Below are positions 20,174 to 29,763 of a stretch of 64,000 nt of DNA, one piece after another. The DNA is taken from assembly GCF_009176725.1 (NCBI RefSeq), contig NZ_AP020337.1, positions 1,984,001 to 2,048,000 of the forward strand, given 5' to 3'. Source of the DNA: Pseudomonas sp. KUIN-1. GTDB lineage: Bacteria > Pseudomonadota > Gammaproteobacteria > Pseudomonadales > Pseudomonadaceae. Below the pieces are notes generated by a model that saw only the letters and a list, made by a program, of their open reading frames with translations, did not search any database and was not told where the DNA came from. Both the position numbers and the translations under genes were made by a program. How positions within the stretch are numbered: the first letter of the stretch is position 1; every line of letters begins with the position of its first letter.

Positions 20174-20206
20174 AGTCGGCCTCCTGACCCCATCAAGAGG
20201 CCGACT
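20174..20206. terminator. Bidirectional hairpin between convergent genes
   Basis: Ten-base inverted repeat AGTCGGCCTC / GAGGCCGACT with a 13-base loop, between the chemoreceptor stop and the convergent transporter gene, overlapping the last codons of the latter. No long T-run on either side. Confidence 0.5.
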
Positions 20207-21125
20207 GCCGTTGTTCCGCCCGCACCACCATCCACACGCCGATACCTGACACCGCCATGCCTGACGCCATCTGCCAGGACAGCGGTTCGTCGAACATCGC
20301 CCAGGCCCAGAGCATCGTCACCGGTGGGCTGAGGTACAGCACACTGGCGACGCGGGTGGCTGACGCGCGGCGCAGACACACCCAATACAGTCCGTACCCG
20401 CCCAGGGTTGCCAGCCCCACCGTCCATAGCACGCTCAGCGCAAAGCCGGTGCTGGCTACAGGCGCCAGGCTGCCCTGTGTGCCTTGAATGATCGCGAAGG
20501 CGACGCTGGAGACAGCGCATTGCAGCCACAGGTTGGGCAGCAGTGCCATGGGTTGCGCGGTACCGGATTGTTTCTGCCACAGCGTCGCGATGGCCAGCGA
20601 AAACATACCCAGCAGCGGCAGGCCGTAGGCCCACAGCGGTGCGTCACCCACCGCCAGCGCGCTGTAGGTCACCAGCACTACACCGATCAGCCCGACAAAC
20701 AGCCCTGCCCAGATTGGCCAGGCCAGCCGTTGGCCGAGCACTACTGCCGCCAGGAGTGCCATGCCCATCGGTAACAAATCGGCAAACAGCGCGGCGAGGC
20801 CGGCAGGCACACCCAGCGCAATGCCCTGCGTGACCCCGGCGACGTAGCCGGTCATGGCCAGCAAGCCGATACCTGCGTTTTTCAGCAGCGTGGCAGCCGG
20901 GATCGACCTCAGTTGCCTGGCGACAAAAGGCAGCAGGATCAGGGTGACCACCACACAACGCCAGAACACCACCAGCAGCGGCGGCGCGTGGTCAAGGGAA
21001 AAGCGTGCGCCGACGAAGCCCGAACTCCAGGTCAGAACCAGCGCAGCTTCCAGCAGGGGCAGAGGAATGGCCTGGTGCCAGGCAGGCCGCGAGACGCTCG
21101 GAGCAATCGACAGGTATGGGTTCAT
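20193..21125 (-). CDS. EamA-family (DMT) transporter
   Basis: 310-residue polytopic inner-membrane protein with about ten hydrophobic helices arranged as two EamA repeats. The first repeat opens ALVLTWSSGFVGARF and the second contains LGGYGLYWVCLRR and ends in PPVTMLWAWAMFDEPLSW, typical of drug/metabolite exporters. I start at the ATG at 21125; a GTG two codons earlier (21131) is possible, and neither has a strong ribosome site. It is divergent from a LysR regulator 74 bases away, which probably controls it. Substrate unknown; amino acids or metabolites are common in this family. Confidence 0.88.
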   Translation of the reverse strand: MNPYLSIAPSVSRPAWHQAIPLPLLEAALVLTWSSGFVGARFSLDHAPPLLVVFWRCVVVTLILLPFVARQLRSIPAATLLKNAGIGLLAMTGYVAGVTQGIALGVPAGLAALFADLLPMGMALLAAVVLGQRLAWPIWAGLFVGLIGVVLVTYSALAVGDAPLWAYGLPLLGMFSLAIATLWQKQSGTAQPMALLPNLWLQCAVSSVAFAIIQGTQGSLAPVASTGFALSVLWTVGLATLGGYGLYWVCLRRASATRVASVLYLSPPVTMLWAWAMFDEPLSWQMASGMAVSGIGVWMVVRAEQRQSAS

Positions 21126-21181
21126 GGACACAGGTTACGAAACCGGCGTAGTCTAATAAATCAAAATTAACTGCATGAGTT

Positions 21182-21198
21182 ATTCAGGAATTCTGAAT
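21182..21198. promoter_or_regulatory. Inverted repeat next to the lysR start
   Basis: ATTCAG-GAATT-CTGAAT, a perfect 6-bp inverted repeat with 5-base spacer, directly before the LysR-type start codon and within the 74-base divergent region shared with the transporter gene. Position suits autoregulation; function inferred. Confidence 0.35.
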
Positions 21199-21199
21199 C

Positions 21200-22054
21200 A
21201 TGACGGCCATTCTCGACATCGAACTGGTGCGCACCTTTCATGCGGTGGCGCGGATAGGAAAGTTTTCCGCAGCCGCCGAGCAACTTCATAAAAGCCCGGC
21301 AGCGGTGAGTGTGCATATCCAGCGCCTTGAGGCCGTGGCAGGCGGGCGCTTGCTCAATCGGGACAACCAGGCAGTGTCGCTGACGGCGCTGGGCAAGCGC
21401 CTGCTGTTGTCGACGACAGAGCTGCTGTCCACGCACGACCGGGTGCTGGCGGATCTGCAAGGCACTCATCTGGCCGGACGCATCACGCTGGGGGTTCCGG
21501 ATGAGTACGCCGTGCATGTCATTCGCGACATCCTGCCAGTGTTCGCGGCCGCGTGGCCCAATGTCGTGCTGGAGTTGAAATCCGCACCCAGCTACGCCCT
21601 GCGCGAGCAGGTTGCGCGTGGCAAGTTGCAGACAGCAGTGATCGCGCAACCCAAAGGGCAGCTGAGTGCTGATGCGCAGTTTCTGGTATCGACCAAGCCG
21701 GTCTGGGTCGGGCCGGCCAGCGTTGCACTGGCATCCGCTGACCCGGTGCCGCTGGCCGTTCACGCAGCGCAATGTCCTTATCGTGAAGCCATGCTGGCCT
21801 CACTCAAAGACAATGGCCGCAAAATCCGTGTAGTCCTCGAAAGCCCGTCCAATCAGGCGATCAAGGCCTGTGTGGAAGCGGGCCTGGCGATCAGCCTCAT
21901 CGATCGGAGCGGGGTCACGCAAGCCATGCAGATTCTCGATGACCTGCCTGAAATACCCGAGCACGAAATCGTCTTCCTGCGCTCGCCGTCGTCACAGAAC
22001 GACGAGGCGGTGAGCCTGCTGGCGCAGGCCCTGCAGAAGTATTTTCGGGTTTAG
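21200..22054 (+). CDS. LysR-family transcriptional regulator
   Basis: 284-residue regulator with the LysR N-terminal winged helix (RIGKFSAAAEQLHKSPAAVS, then IQRLEAVAGGRLLNR) and a C-terminal effector-binding domain (GRITLGVPDEYAVHVIRDIL). It is transcribed away from the EamA transporter gene, the classical LysR arrangement, so that gene is its probable target. Only a weak ribosome site (GGAA) precedes the ATG. Effector unknown. Confidence 0.9.
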   Translation: MTAILDIELVRTFHAVARIGKFSAAAEQLHKSPAAVSVHIQRLEAVAGGRLLNRDNQAVSLTALGKRLLLSTTELLSTHDRVLADLQGTHLAGRITLGVPDEYAVHVIRDILPVFAAAWPNVVLELKSAPSYALREQVARGKLQTAVIAQPKGQLSADAQFLVSTKPVWVGPASVALASADPVPLAVHAAQCPYREAMLASLKDNGRKIRVVLESPSNQAIKACVEAGLAISLIDRSGVTQAMQILDDLPEIPEHEIVFLRSPSSQNDEAVSLLAQALQKYFRV

Positions 22055-22105
22055 CCGGGAACACTGCAGCCGAAGTGTGTTATCGACTGCAGGAACGCTT
22101 TCGGC

Positions 22106-23122
22106 TCAACCGTCCTTGAACAGAAAGCTGTAGGCATTCAGCGCCGGCACGCCGCCCAGGTGGGCGTAGAGCACTTTCGAGCCTTCGGGGAATTCGCCAT
22201 TGCGCACCATGTCGATCATGCCGTGCATGGATTTGCCTTCGTAGACCGGGTCGGTCAACACGCCTTCCAGGCGGGCGCAGAGGCGGATGGCTTCGAGGGT
22301 GCCATCGTTCGGCAGGCCGTATTCCGGGTAGGCGTAGCGGGTGTCGAGCACCACGTCTTCGGCGGTGATTTCGCGGCCTAGCTCCACCAGTTTTGCAGTG
22401 TTCTGAGCGATACGCAGGACCTGCGCGCGGGTCTTTTCCGGTTTGGCCGACGCGTCGATACCGATCACACGCTGTGCCCGGCCATCGGCAGCGAAGCCGA
22501 CGAGCATGCCTGCGTGAGTGCTGCCGGTCACCGAGCAGACCACGATGTAGTCGAATTTGAAGCCCAGCTCTTCTTCCTGCTGGCGCACTTCATCGGCAAA
22601 ACGCACGAACCCCAGGCCGCCATACGGATGTTCCGAGCAGCCCGCAGGAATCGGGAACGGCTTGCCGCCGCTTTCCTCGACGTCGGCCATGGCCTTTTCC
22701 CAGCTCGGACGAATGCCGATATCGAAGCCTGCCGAATCCAGGCGCACATCGGCGCCCATGATGCGCGACATCTCGATATTGCCGACCCGGTCGTACAATG
22801 CGTCCGAATAGTTGACCCAATTCTCCTGAACCAGCACGCACTTCATGCCCAGATGCGCCGCTACGGCTGCCACCTGACGGGTCTGGTTGGACTGGATGCC
22901 ACCGATCGATACCAGCGTGTCGTAGCCGCCGTCGATGGCTTCCGGCACCAGGTATTCCAGTTTGCGGGTCTTGTTGCCGCCGAAGGCCAGACCGCTGTTG
23001 CAATCCTCGCGCTTGGCATACAACTCGACCTTGCCGCCCAGGTGCTCACTCAGGCGTTTCAGTGGGGTAATGGGCGAGGGGCCGAAGGTCAGAGGGTAGC
23101 GCTTGAACTTGCTCAGGTTCAT
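22106..23122 (-). CDS. acdS: 1-Aminocyclopropane-1-carboxylate deaminase
   Basis: 338-residue PLP enzyme that opens and deaminates the ethylene precursor ACC to 2-oxobutyrate and ammonia, allowing use of plant ACC as nitrogen and lowering plant ethylene. The length equals that of the characterised Pseudomonas enzymes. The PLP lysine is Lys51 in [11 protein letters not shown]. The residues that separate genuine ACC deaminases from D-cysteine desulfhydrases are present: Glu295 ([10 protein letters not shown], with Tyr294) and Leu322 (YAHLGG). I start at [11 protein letters not shown], which gives exactly this numbering; an upstream in-frame start would add eleven residues. It is divergent from an Lrp-type regulator matching AcdR, as in other pseudomonads. 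Confidence 0.95.
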   Translation of the reverse strand: MNLSKFKRYPLTFGPSPITPLKRLSEHLGGKVELYAKREDCNSGLAFGGNKTRKLEYLVPEAIDGGYDTLVSIGGIQSNQTRQVAAVAAHLGMKCVLVQENWVNYSDALYDRVGNIEMSRIMGADVRLDSAGFDIGIRPSWEKAMADVEESGGKPFPIPAGCSEHPYGGLGFVRFADEVRQQEEELGFKFDYIVVCSVTGSTHAGMLVGFAADGRAQRVIGIDASAKPEKTRAQVLRIAQNTAKLVELGREITAEDVVLDTRYAYPEYGLPNDGTLEAIRLCARLEGVLTDPVYEGKSMHGMIDMVRNGEFPEGSKVLYAHLGGVPALNAYSFLFKDG

Positions 23123-23308
23123 ATCGGGTCTCCGTTGATGAGTTGATCCGGGCATTGAAGGTGGGCCTCGATGTGTTTATCGAGCGGCCCGGCATGGCTC
23201 CCATCATAGGAAAACTGCGAATAATCGTGGTTGCAAAGAATTGTCTATCTACAAAATAAGCGTTAGCCTGAATACAACTAAACAGACTTTTATTGTGTGA
23301 TTTTCATT
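23123..23308. promoter_or_regulatory. Divergent acdS-acdR promoter region
   Basis: 186-base AT-rich spacer between acdS and acdR, containing runs such as AATTGTCTATCTACAAAATAA. In related systems AcdR, an Lrp-type protein, binds such a region to activate acdS. I do not see a clear repeated Lrp box, so this entry marks the position only. Confidence 0.4.
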
Positions 23309-23815
23309 ATGAAAGCAATAAATGAACGCACTAAAAAGTCCGGTGCCGATGTAACGCCGCTGCTGGACAGGATTGACCGCGCCATCCTCAAGACCCTGCA
23401 ACGTGACGCGTCCATTTCCAATGTGGCACTTGCCGAGAAGGTCAAACTGAGTCCGCCTGCGTGCCTGCGGCGCGTCGAGCGGCTGAAAGAGGCGGGCGTG
23501 ATCAAGGGCGTGGTGGCGCTGCTCAATGGCGATGTTCTGGACGCGGGCATGGTGGTGCTGATCGGTGTCGTGCTGGACCGCTCGACACCGGATTCATTTG
23601 CGCAATTCGAAGCCGCCGCGCAGAAGGTTTCCGGCTGCATGGAGTTTCATGTCGTCACCGGCGAGTTCGACTACTTCATGTTGCTGCGCACCCGGGACAG
23701 TCAAAGCTTCAACCGCCTGCACGCTGAACAGTTACTGTACTTGCCCGGTGTCAGGCAGATCCGTTCGTTCATGGGGCTGCGTCAGGTCGTTTCCACGACA
23801 CAATTACCTCTCTGA
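23309..23815 (+). CDS. acdR: Lrp/AsnC-family regulator of acdS
   Basis: 168-residue Lrp/AsnC protein: N-terminal helix-turn-helix (DRIDRAILKTLQRDASISN, LSPPACLRRVERLKEAG) and a C-terminal RAM effector domain (FHVVTGEFDYFMLLRTRD). Divergent from acdS, the standard position of AcdR. I chose ATG 23309; an in-frame GTG at 23297 adds four residues and neither has a clear ribosome site. In the known system AcdR senses ACC and activates acdS; the role here follows from family and position. Confidence 0.88.
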   Translation: MKAINERTKKSGADVTPLLDRIDRAILKTLQRDASISNVALAEKVKLSPPACLRRVERLKEAGVIKGVVALLNGDVLDAGMVVLIGVVLDRSTPDSFAQFEAAAQKVSGCMEFHVVTGEFDYFMLLRTRDSQSFNRLHAEQLLYLPGVRQIRSFMGLRQVVSTTQLPL

Positions 23816-23962
23816 CGGGGTTCGGCGTGGCCTGTTTGCTGCATGCAGCGTCAAACGTTCACATCTGACCAAGGTCAGAGTTGCTGACTGCCACACGATT
23901 GACTCTGGCGCATGATTCAATCAGTGCCGTTTCCTTTTTTTACTTGCTCAAGGATTTTCATT

Positions 23963-24871
23963 TTGGCTGCTGGAAGCTTGCTTACCCTGCTTGACGATAT
24001 TGCGACGCTGCTCGATGACGTGGCACTGGCCACGAAGAAGACGGCGGGTGTGCTGGGTGATGATCTGGCGCTCAATGCCCAGCAGGTCACCGGTGTTTCG
24101 GCGGATCGCGAGTTGCCGGTTGTCTGGGCCGTGGCCAAGGGGTCGCTGCTCAACAAGGCCATTCTGGTTCCGGCAGCGTTGCTGATCAGTGCTTTCGCAC
24201 CCTGGGCGATTCTGCCGTTGCTGATGATCGGCGGTGCGTTTCTGTGCTTCGAGGGCTTCGAGAAAATCGCCCATAAATGGCTGCATCCCGAAACCGGCGA
24301 AGAGCATGAGCAGCGTAAGCAGGCGTCGACGGATGCCTCAGTGGACATGGTGGCGTTCGAAAAGGAGCGCGTCAAAGGCGCGATTCGTACGGACTTCATT
24401 CTTTCGGCGGAAATCATCGTGCTCGCACTGGGTGTGGTCTCGGCCAGACCCTTCATGGATCAGGTCGGTGTGCTGGTCATCGTCGCAGTGCTGATCACCG
24501 TCGGTGTCTACGGGCTGGTGGCCGGTATCGTCAAACTCGATGACCTGGGCCTGTACCTGAAGAAAAGCGCAGGTTCGGCGTCACAAAAGATCGGTGCCGG
24601 CCTGCTGTGGCTGGCACCGGTGTTGATGAAAGTGCTGTCGATCGTCGGTACGGCTGCGATGTTCATGGTCGGCGGCGGGATTCTGGTCCACGGCCTGCCG
24701 TTCGCTCATCATTGGGTCGAAGGCGTGACCGAAGCGGCAGCGGGGGCTGTAGGCGGTCTGTCGATGATCGTCCCGACCCTGATCGATGCGCTCGCCGGGA
24801 TCATTGCCGGTGCCGTGCTGGTGTTGGTCGTGACGCTGATTGGCAAGGTCTGGAAAGCTGCGAAGGAGTGA
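23963..24871 (+). CDS. DUF808 (YedI-like) inner-membrane protein
   Basis: 302-residue membrane protein. The TTG at 23963 is chosen because AAGGA lies 8 bases upstream and the product then begins [19 protein letters not shown], the usual opening of YedI/DUF808 proteins. Several hydrophobic helices follow ([36 protein letters not shown] after FMDQ; LPFAHHW) with a cytoplasmic charged stretch near residues 105-145. Function unknown in the family. It is single, between acdR and a REP-pair spacer. Confidence 0.85.
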   Translation: MAAGSLLTLLDDIATLLDDVALATKKTAGVLGDDLALNAQQVTGVSADRELPVVWAVAKGSLLNKAILVPAALLISAFAPWAILPLLMIGGAFLCFEGFEKIAHKWLHPETGEEHEQRKQASTDASVDMVAFEKERVKGAIRTDFILSAEIIVLALGVVSARPFMDQVGVLVIVAVLITVGVYGLVAGIVKLDDLGLYLKKSAGSASQKIGAGLLWLAPVLMKVLSIVGTAAMFMVGGGILVHGLPFAHHWVEGVTEAAAGAVGGLSMIVPTLIDALAGIIAGAVLVLVVTLIGKVWKAAKE

Positions 24872-24897
24872 TTGAGGCGGTCATCCACACTTCTGAT

Positions 24898-25010
24898 CCA
24901 AGGCCGTGAAGGCGAGCCGGGCGACGCTTCGCTTGCTCGCGAAGGGGTTGGTACAGCCAACCGAAGGGTGGCTGAAACACCGCCTTCGCGAGCAAGCTCG
25001 CTCCCACAGA
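24898..25010. repeat. REP pair (inverted REP elements)
   Basis: Two REP-like units in opposite orientation: CTTGCTCGCGAAGG (24932-24945) and its exact complement CCTTCGCGAGCAAG (24983-24996) flank a small GGTTGG/CCAACC hairpin. GAAGGCGAGCCGGGCGACGC precedes and GCTCGCTCCCAC follows. A diverged copy of the same pair lies at about 36721-36815, where it is translated as the end of xdhB. Located between two genes that end facing each other. Confidence 0.8.
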
Positions 25011-25047
25011 ATTCCGGAGTGAGCGTCATCACCGTCAAACAACGTGC

Positions 25048-25833
25048 TTAGAAGAACACCTTGACCAGCAAACTCGCGGTGTTCTGATCGGTGTCGAAGG
25101 AGCTGGTGTCCTTGATGCCGTATTTGTTGGTCCAGTAGTCGTATTCGATACCCACGTACAGCTGCCGCTCCGGGTAATTCAATGCCTTGCCCAGGTCATA
25201 CTTGATCTGCGGGTTGAAGTGCAGGTTGGAGTGGTAAGTGCCACGCGAGGTCTTGTCGTTGTCGACCACCCAGTCCATGAAACCGTCGATCAGCACATCC
25301 GATTTGCCCACCGGAATGGTGTAGGACCACACCGGAGTGATCTGCCACACGCCGTCGCCCGGGCGATTGCCTTCGGTCTGGCGCTGGTAGAAGTTGAGCT
25401 GGAAGTAGTCGAAACCCGGAATCTTCAAGTCGAACGCCGGACCGATCAGGTACGACTCGTTATCGCCCTCACCAAACTCGTAAGTTGCGGCAATCAGCAC
25501 ATCGCTGATCGGCCCGAACTCGAACTTCTGGCCGAAGATCTTGCCCAGCGACAGGCGTGGCGAGAACTCGCCGTAATAGGTGTTATCGCCAGCGGTGGCG
25601 TCTTTCTTGCCGTTGTAGAAGATCTTGTCGACGAAGAAGAAGTTGTCGCCGTACTTCCAGCTGTCCGCGTGCTCAAAGGTAAAGGTCTGCTGATTTTCCG
25701 GGTTGACAGCAAAGTCTCGTCCATTGAGATAGGTCAGGCTATTACTCTGCCACTGGAAAATATCCCCTGCCATGGCGGGTGCAGCAGCCAGCAGACTGCT
25801 GGCCAGTAATGCACTGGAAATCGTACGGTTCAT
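25048..25833 (-). CDS. Tsx/OmpK-like outer-membrane nucleoside channel
   Basis: 261-residue exported beta-barrel. A signal peptide of about 22 residues ends ...AAAPAMA/GD. The mature part is rich in aromatic, alternating strands (FFFVDKIFYNG, YFQLNFYQRQTEG, LYVGIEYDYWTNKYG) and ends ASLLVKVFF with the terminal Phe of outer-membrane proteins. This matches the Tsx/OmpK nucleoside-channel family. ATG 25833 is preceded by AAGGGGC about 9 bases upstream. It lies beside the purine catabolic genes on the same strand, so uptake of purines or nucleosides is its likely job (inference). Confidence 0.85.
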   Translation of the reverse strand: MNRTISSALLASSLLAAAPAMAGDIFQWQSNSLTYLNGRDFAVNPENQQTFTFEHADSWKYGDNFFFVDKIFYNGKKDATAGDNTYYGEFSPRLSLGKIFGQKFEFGPISDVLIAATYEFGEGDNESYLIGPAFDLKIPGFDYFQLNFYQRQTEGNRPGDGVWQITPVWSYTIPVGKSDVLIDGFMDWVVDNDKTSRGTYHSNLHFNPQIKYDLGKALNYPERQLYVGIEYDYWTNKYGIKDTSSFDTDQNTASLLVKVFF

Positions 25834-26198
25834 GCGGTGAGCCCCTTGATGTAGATCGTGATTTTTTCGGACTGGCGTTCTATGCATGACGCCTTGTCGG
25901 TGGTTGCAATAATTTGTCTGTCTGGTCAGCTTTGTGTTGTTAGCAAGAGCTGCGCCAATCAGTGAAAAAAAGTTTAAGTAACCCTTCAAATCGATATCCA
26001 GGTGTCGATTTCAGGTCATTTTTTTCAAGGGGCAGCGTTCTGAGTGCCGTTCAGCCAATGGGCCGCCCGGTCAGGTTCAGCTGTCGGCAAAGAGAGGGGC
26101 GGGTTGGCAGCGGCGGCGGAGGATACTGACTCGCGTCGCCGTGCTCAAGTGCTCCAGAGCAGGGCGTCCGGAGCGAAAACAGGGCAATGCCCGTTGCC
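25834..26198. other. Spacer between puuD and the Tsx-like gene
   Basis: 365 bases without a supportable gene. It holds the leader of the Tsx-like gene and, at 25918-25929, CTGTC-TG-GTCAG, which matches 11 of 12 bases of an inverted repeat upstream of puuE (30865-30876). No clear intrinsic terminator follows puuD. Confidence 0.5.
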
Positions 26199-27491
26199 TC
26201 AGTTGATGTGTGCGCCCTGATCGATCCAGGCGCCTACCAGATCACGTTCCTGCTGGGTCATCTGGGTGATATTGCCCAGTGGCATGATCGGCGCGGTGAT
26301 TGCCTGCGCCTTGATGCGCGGCGCCTGTTGCTGGATCTGTTCAGGCGTATCGAACATCACACCGGCCGGAGCGACGCTGAACAGCTGGCTGGTAGGCGTG
26401 GCCGAGTGACAGACCGAACAACGTTGCCGGATGACGTCGTGCACCTTGTTGAAGTCTGCACCTGCCACCTTGGCAGGCTCGGGCTGAGCAGGCGCTGCCT
26501 GGGCAGGCGCAGCGGCGGGTTGCGCAGGTTGCTCATCAGCCCGATGACCGCCGACCGCCGTACCGGGCAGTGGCTGATAGACGATCTTGGCTGGCGGTTG
26601 CGCAGGGCCGGTGACATACGCCAGGCACAGCATGCCCAGTGCCGCGACCGGCAGGGTCCAGGCGAATCGATGGCTGTTGTGCCGCGTATTGAAGTAATGG
26701 CGCACCAGCACGGCCAGCAGCGCGATGCCGGCGAGAATCAGCCAGTTGTACTCACTGCCGTAGGTGCTTGGAAAGTGATTGCTGATCATGATGAACAGCA
26801 CCGGCAGGGTGAAGTAGTTGTTGTGTCGTGAACGCAACAGGCCTTTTGCCGGCAGGCTTGGGTCCGGCGTACGGTTCTCGGCAATGGCGGCCACCAGCGC
26901 GCGCTGGGCCGGCATGATGATGCGGAACACGTTGCCGACCATGATGGTGCCCATGATCGCGCCCACATGCAGATAGGCACCGCGACCGCTGAACACTTTG
27001 CTGAAACCATATGCCGCCGCCACCAGCAGCACGAACAGGACCACGCCCAACAGGGCTGGGCGCTTGCCCAGTGGCGAGTCACACAGAAAGCTGTAGATGA
27101 ACCAGCCAACGAACAACGAACCCAGGCCGATGTGCACACCCTCGGCGCCACTCAGGCTGCTGCCCGGGGCCAGCAGGTACAGCGTCGGGTTGGCGTAGAA
27201 CACCACGCACAACAGCGCGACCCCTGATAGCCAGGTCGAATAGGCTTCCCATTTGAACCAGTGCAGATTCTCCGGCATGGTCGGTGGTGCGAGCTTGTAC
27301 TTCTCCAGGTGGTAGATGCCGCCGCCGTGGATCGCCCACAGATCACCCGACAGGCCTTCACGCGGGTTGCTGCGGTTGAGGTTGTTCTCCAGCCAGACGA
27401 AGTAGAACGATGCGCCGATCCAGGCGACGCCGACAATCATGTGAATCCAGCGCACGCCCAGATTCAGCCATTCCATCATATGTGCCAGCAC
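26199..27491 (-). CDS. puuD: Membrane urate hydroxylase with cytochrome c domain
   Basis: 430-residue PuuD-type urate oxidase, converting urate to 5-hydroxyisourate and passing electrons to a C-terminal haem domain. The N-terminal two thirds form about eight membrane helices (WIHMIVGVAWIGASFYFVW; GIYHLEKYKLAPP). A Pro/Ala-rich linker near residues 310-345 leads to cytochrome c with CSVCH and the Met ligand in APIMPLGN. The GTG start at 27491 is preceded by GAAGGG with 8-base spacing; an internal ATG at 27479 is the alternative. It starts 5 bases after allA, so the two are one transcription unit. Confidence 0.93.
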   Translation of the reverse strand: MLAHMMEWLNLGVRWIHMIVGVAWIGASFYFVWLENNLNRSNPREGLSGDLWAIHGGGIYHLEKYKLAPPTMPENLHWFKWEAYSTWLSGVALLCVVFYANPTLYLLAPGSSLSGAEGVHIGLGSLFVGWFIYSFLCDSPLGKRPALLGVVLFVLLVAAAYGFSKVFSGRGAYLHVGAIMGTIMVGNVFRIIMPAQRALVAAIAENRTPDPSLPAKGLLRSRHNNYFTLPVLFIMISNHFPSTYGSEYNWLILAGIALLAVLVRHYFNTRHNSHRFAWTLPVAALGMLCLAYVTGPAQPPAKIVYQPLPGTAVGGHRADEQPAQPAAAPAQAAPAQPEPAKVAGADFNKVHDVIRQRCSVCHSATPTSQLFSVAPAGVMFDTPEQIQQQAPRIKAQAITAPIMPLGNITQMTQQERDLVGAWIDQGAHIN

Positions 27492-27496
27492 GGTGT

Positions 27497-28009
27497 TTAC
27501 CCTTCCAGTGGGTGGGGATCGAGAACCAGCAACTGGCTCTCGGCAAAGTAATGCTCGTCGCAGTTGTTGCCTTCGCCACTGCGATCAACCACCAGGAAGT
27601 CATCCCGCTTTTCGATCGTCAGCACCGGATGGTGCCAGACGCCGCGATGGTAATTGACACCCTGCCTGCCGTTCGACACGAAGGCGCGGGTCGCCTCTGA
27701 TTCAGGCACATCGCCGACCGGCGCGACCACGATCAGAAAGGGGTTGCCGAGCAGCGGCACGAACGCCTGACTGCCCAGCGGATGACGCTCCAGCATGCCG
27801 ATGGTCAACGGCATCGGCAGCGCTTCGGCGCGGAAGATGCTGATGATCGCCTTGTCCTCCGGCTGCGCGGTCTGCACGTCAGCCAGACGATGAAAGCGCA
27901 TGGTCGAGCCGTTGTTGATCATGAAGTGATCGCTGCCGTCGGTTTCGATCACATCACCGAATGGCGCAAAGGCTTCCTTGGTCAGTGGCTCGATTATCAG
28001 TTTGCGCAT
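27497..28009 (-). CDS. allA: Ureidoglycolate lyase
   Basis: 170-residue AllA-family enzyme that splits (S)-ureidoglycolate into glyoxylate and urea, the last step of the pathway encoded here. Family sequences visible include AFAPFGDVIE near the N-terminus, MLERHPLGSQAFVPL in the middle and NYHRGVWHHPVLT near residue 128. Full family length. It lies 201 bases after the allantoicase gene, with a hairpin between them, and directly before puuD. Confidence 0.93.
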   Translation of the reverse strand: MRKLIIEPLTKEAFAPFGDVIETDGSDHFMINNGSTMRFHRLADVQTAQPEDKAIISIFRAEALPMPLTIGMLERHPLGSQAFVPLLGNPFLIVVAPVGDVPESEATRAFVSNGRQGVNYHRGVWHHPVLTIEKRDDFLVVDRSGEGNNCDEHYFAESQLLVLDPHPLEG

Positions 28010-28084
28010 GCGGGTTCTTCTTCAATGGTTTTGAGGGTGCGCTCATCGTTATACACAAATCCGCTTTGGATTCTGGCCGGAGGC

Positions 28085-28114
28085 CGTAGGAGCGGACCGG
28101 GCGACGCTCCTACG
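28085..28114. repeat. REP-like hairpin between alc and allA
   Basis: Perfect 10-bp inverted repeat CGTAGGAGCG / CGCTCCTACG around GACCGGGCGA, which shares the GGGCGACGC core with the REP pair near 24.9 kb. It lies in the 201-base spacer and could lower expression of the distal genes. Confidence 0.7.
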
Positions 28115-28210
28115 CCCTTCGGGCAGAAGCCTGGCAGCCTTTTATTCAGGGCGCTCCAGGACTTATGTATATGATGAGCGCCGAACGTAGGAACGAGAGT
28201 TTATGCGTTG

Positions 28211-29206
28211 TTACCTGGCCACCTTGCCCAGCACTCGCAGGCGGCTCACGCCACCGTCCGGGAATACGTTCAGGCGGATGTGGGTGATCGGGCCGATCGC
28301 CTTGATCTGCTCGGCGAACTCGTGTTCGGCGTGCATGGTCAGCTTCTGGCTGGGCAGCAACTCGCGCCAGAACAGGCTCTGGGTTTCGATCTGGCTGTCG
28401 GTGCCACCCTTGACCAGGGCGCCCTGGATCGAGCAACTGTCCGGGTAGTTACCTTTGAAGTGCAGGGTATCGACGATGACTTTTTCGACTTCACCCTTGT
28501 GCCCGAGCGCCACGATCACCCAGTCGTTGCCGGGCGTGCGGCGCCGCGCGGTTTCCCAGCCGTCGCCCATGTTCACGCCGCGACCAGGGTTGAGGATGTT
28601 GCTCATGCTGCCGTAGTGTTCATCGGAGCAGGCAATCGATCGGCCGCCATTGAGTGCTGCAACCAGATCGATCTGCTCGTCCGCGCTGACTTTCGACCAG
28701 TCGCGATGCGGCACGCCGTACACGCGCAGACGCGCGACACCGCCGTCCGGGTAGATGTTGAAGCGCAGGTGGCTGAACGCCTGATCGCTGCTGATCTCAT
28801 GGTAATGATGGCTGTTGCCTTGCAGCTCCACAGACGGCAGCACTTCGGTCCAGGCGGTGTTTTCATCGGGCTCGCCCGACGCCAGGAAGCACGCTTCCAG
28901 CGATGCGGAAGGCGGGAAGTTACCGGTGAAAAACGAGGTGTCGATGTCCACACCCTTGATGGTTCCCGCCACACCGAGGCGAATCACCGCGCTGTCGTAC
29001 CCTTCGAAACGCTTGCGGCGTGACTCCCAGCCGTCCATCCACTTGCCGTTGTCGTCGAACACACCTTCTTTCCAGACGGCCGGGGTCGGCTGGAACAGCC
29101 GGTTGGCGTCGGCGAACCAGTCATCGGTGACCGAAAGGATCTTGGTGCCCAGACGCGCGTCGGCCAGGTTCACGAACTTCTCGAACGGTGCGGCGTAAAC
29201 TTTCAT
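28211..29206 (-). CDS. alc: Allantoicase
   Basis: 331-residue allantoicase, hydrolysing allantoate to ureidoglycolate and urea. Two tandem jelly-roll repeats are visible: the first ends [13 protein letters not shown] and the second [31 protein letters not shown] in the first corresponds to [16 protein letters not shown] in the second. I start at [15 protein letters not shown] (29206); an upstream reading would add 32 unrelated residues. It follows uraD after 41 bases. Confidence 0.95.
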   Translation of the reverse strand: MKVYAAPFEKFVNLADARLGTKILSVTDDWFADANRLFQPTPAVWKEGVFDDNGKWMDGWESRRKRFEGYDSAVIRLGVAGTIKGVDIDTSFFTGNFPPSASLEACFLASGEPDENTAWTEVLPSVELQGNSHHYHEISSDQAFSHLRFNIYPDGGVARLRVYGVPHRDWSKVSADEQIDLVAALNGGRSIACSDEHYGSMSNILNPGRGVNMGDGWETARRRTPGNDWVIVALGHKGEVEKVIVDTLHFKGNYPDSCSIQGALVKGGTDSQIETQSLFWRELLPSQKLTMHAEHEFAEQIKAIGPITHIRLNVFPDGGVSRLRVLGKVAR

Positions 29207-29247
29207 GCTCTTTGTCTGCCTTCTGAATACGGTTATGACTGCGACGC

Positions 29248-29763
29248 TCAAAGCGCCTGTAGACGAAACAGTGCGATCTTGTTGATCTCGGCCAGGGCGC
29301 AAGCGAACTCGGCCTCGAGCGAGTGGTGAATGCGTTGCTCGAACGCCGCCAGAATCTTATGCCTGTCGCTGCCCTTGACCGCCATGATGAACGGAAAGCC
29401 GAAGCGGGCCTTGTAAGCCTCGTTCAGCTCGGTAAAGCGCTGGAACTCCTCAGGCGTGCAATGGTGGATACCGGCGCCGGCCTGTTCATCGGTACTGGCC
29501 TGAGTCAGCTCGCCTCGAACGGCAGCCTTGCCCGCCAGGTCCGGGTGGGCATTGATCAGTGCCAGTTGTTGCTCGTGAGTGGCACCCAGCAGGATCGCGC
29601 TCGTGCGCGCATGCAGGGTCTCGAGCTGATCGAGTTGCGCGCCTGTGCTTTGGTCGAACGCCTGCTGCGCGACCCACGGTGAGTGTTCGTAGATATCGGC
29701 AAAGGCCGCGATGAACGCATCCCGGCCCAGGCTTGAAGGTGTCAGTGTCTTGAACGTGCTCAT
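29248..29763 (-). CDS. uraD: OHCU decarboxylase
   Basis: 171-residue 2-oxo-4-hydroxy-4-carboxy-5-ureidoimidazoline decarboxylase, giving (S)-allantoin. Motifs include PWVAQQAFD and the catalytic His in [11 protein letters not shown], then [17 protein letters not shown] and the basic KGSDRHKIL region of the active site. Full family length. It overlaps the end of puuE by four bases and precedes alc, within the degradative operon. Confidence 0.93.
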   Translation of the reverse strand: MSTFKTLTPSSLGRDAFIAAFADIYEHSPWVAQQAFDQSTGAQLDQLETLHARTSAILLGATHEQQLALINAHPDLAGKAAVRGELTQASTDEQAGAGIHHCTPEEFQRFTELNEAYKARFGFPFIMAVKGSDRHKILAAFEQRIHHSLEAEFACALAEINKIALFRLQAL

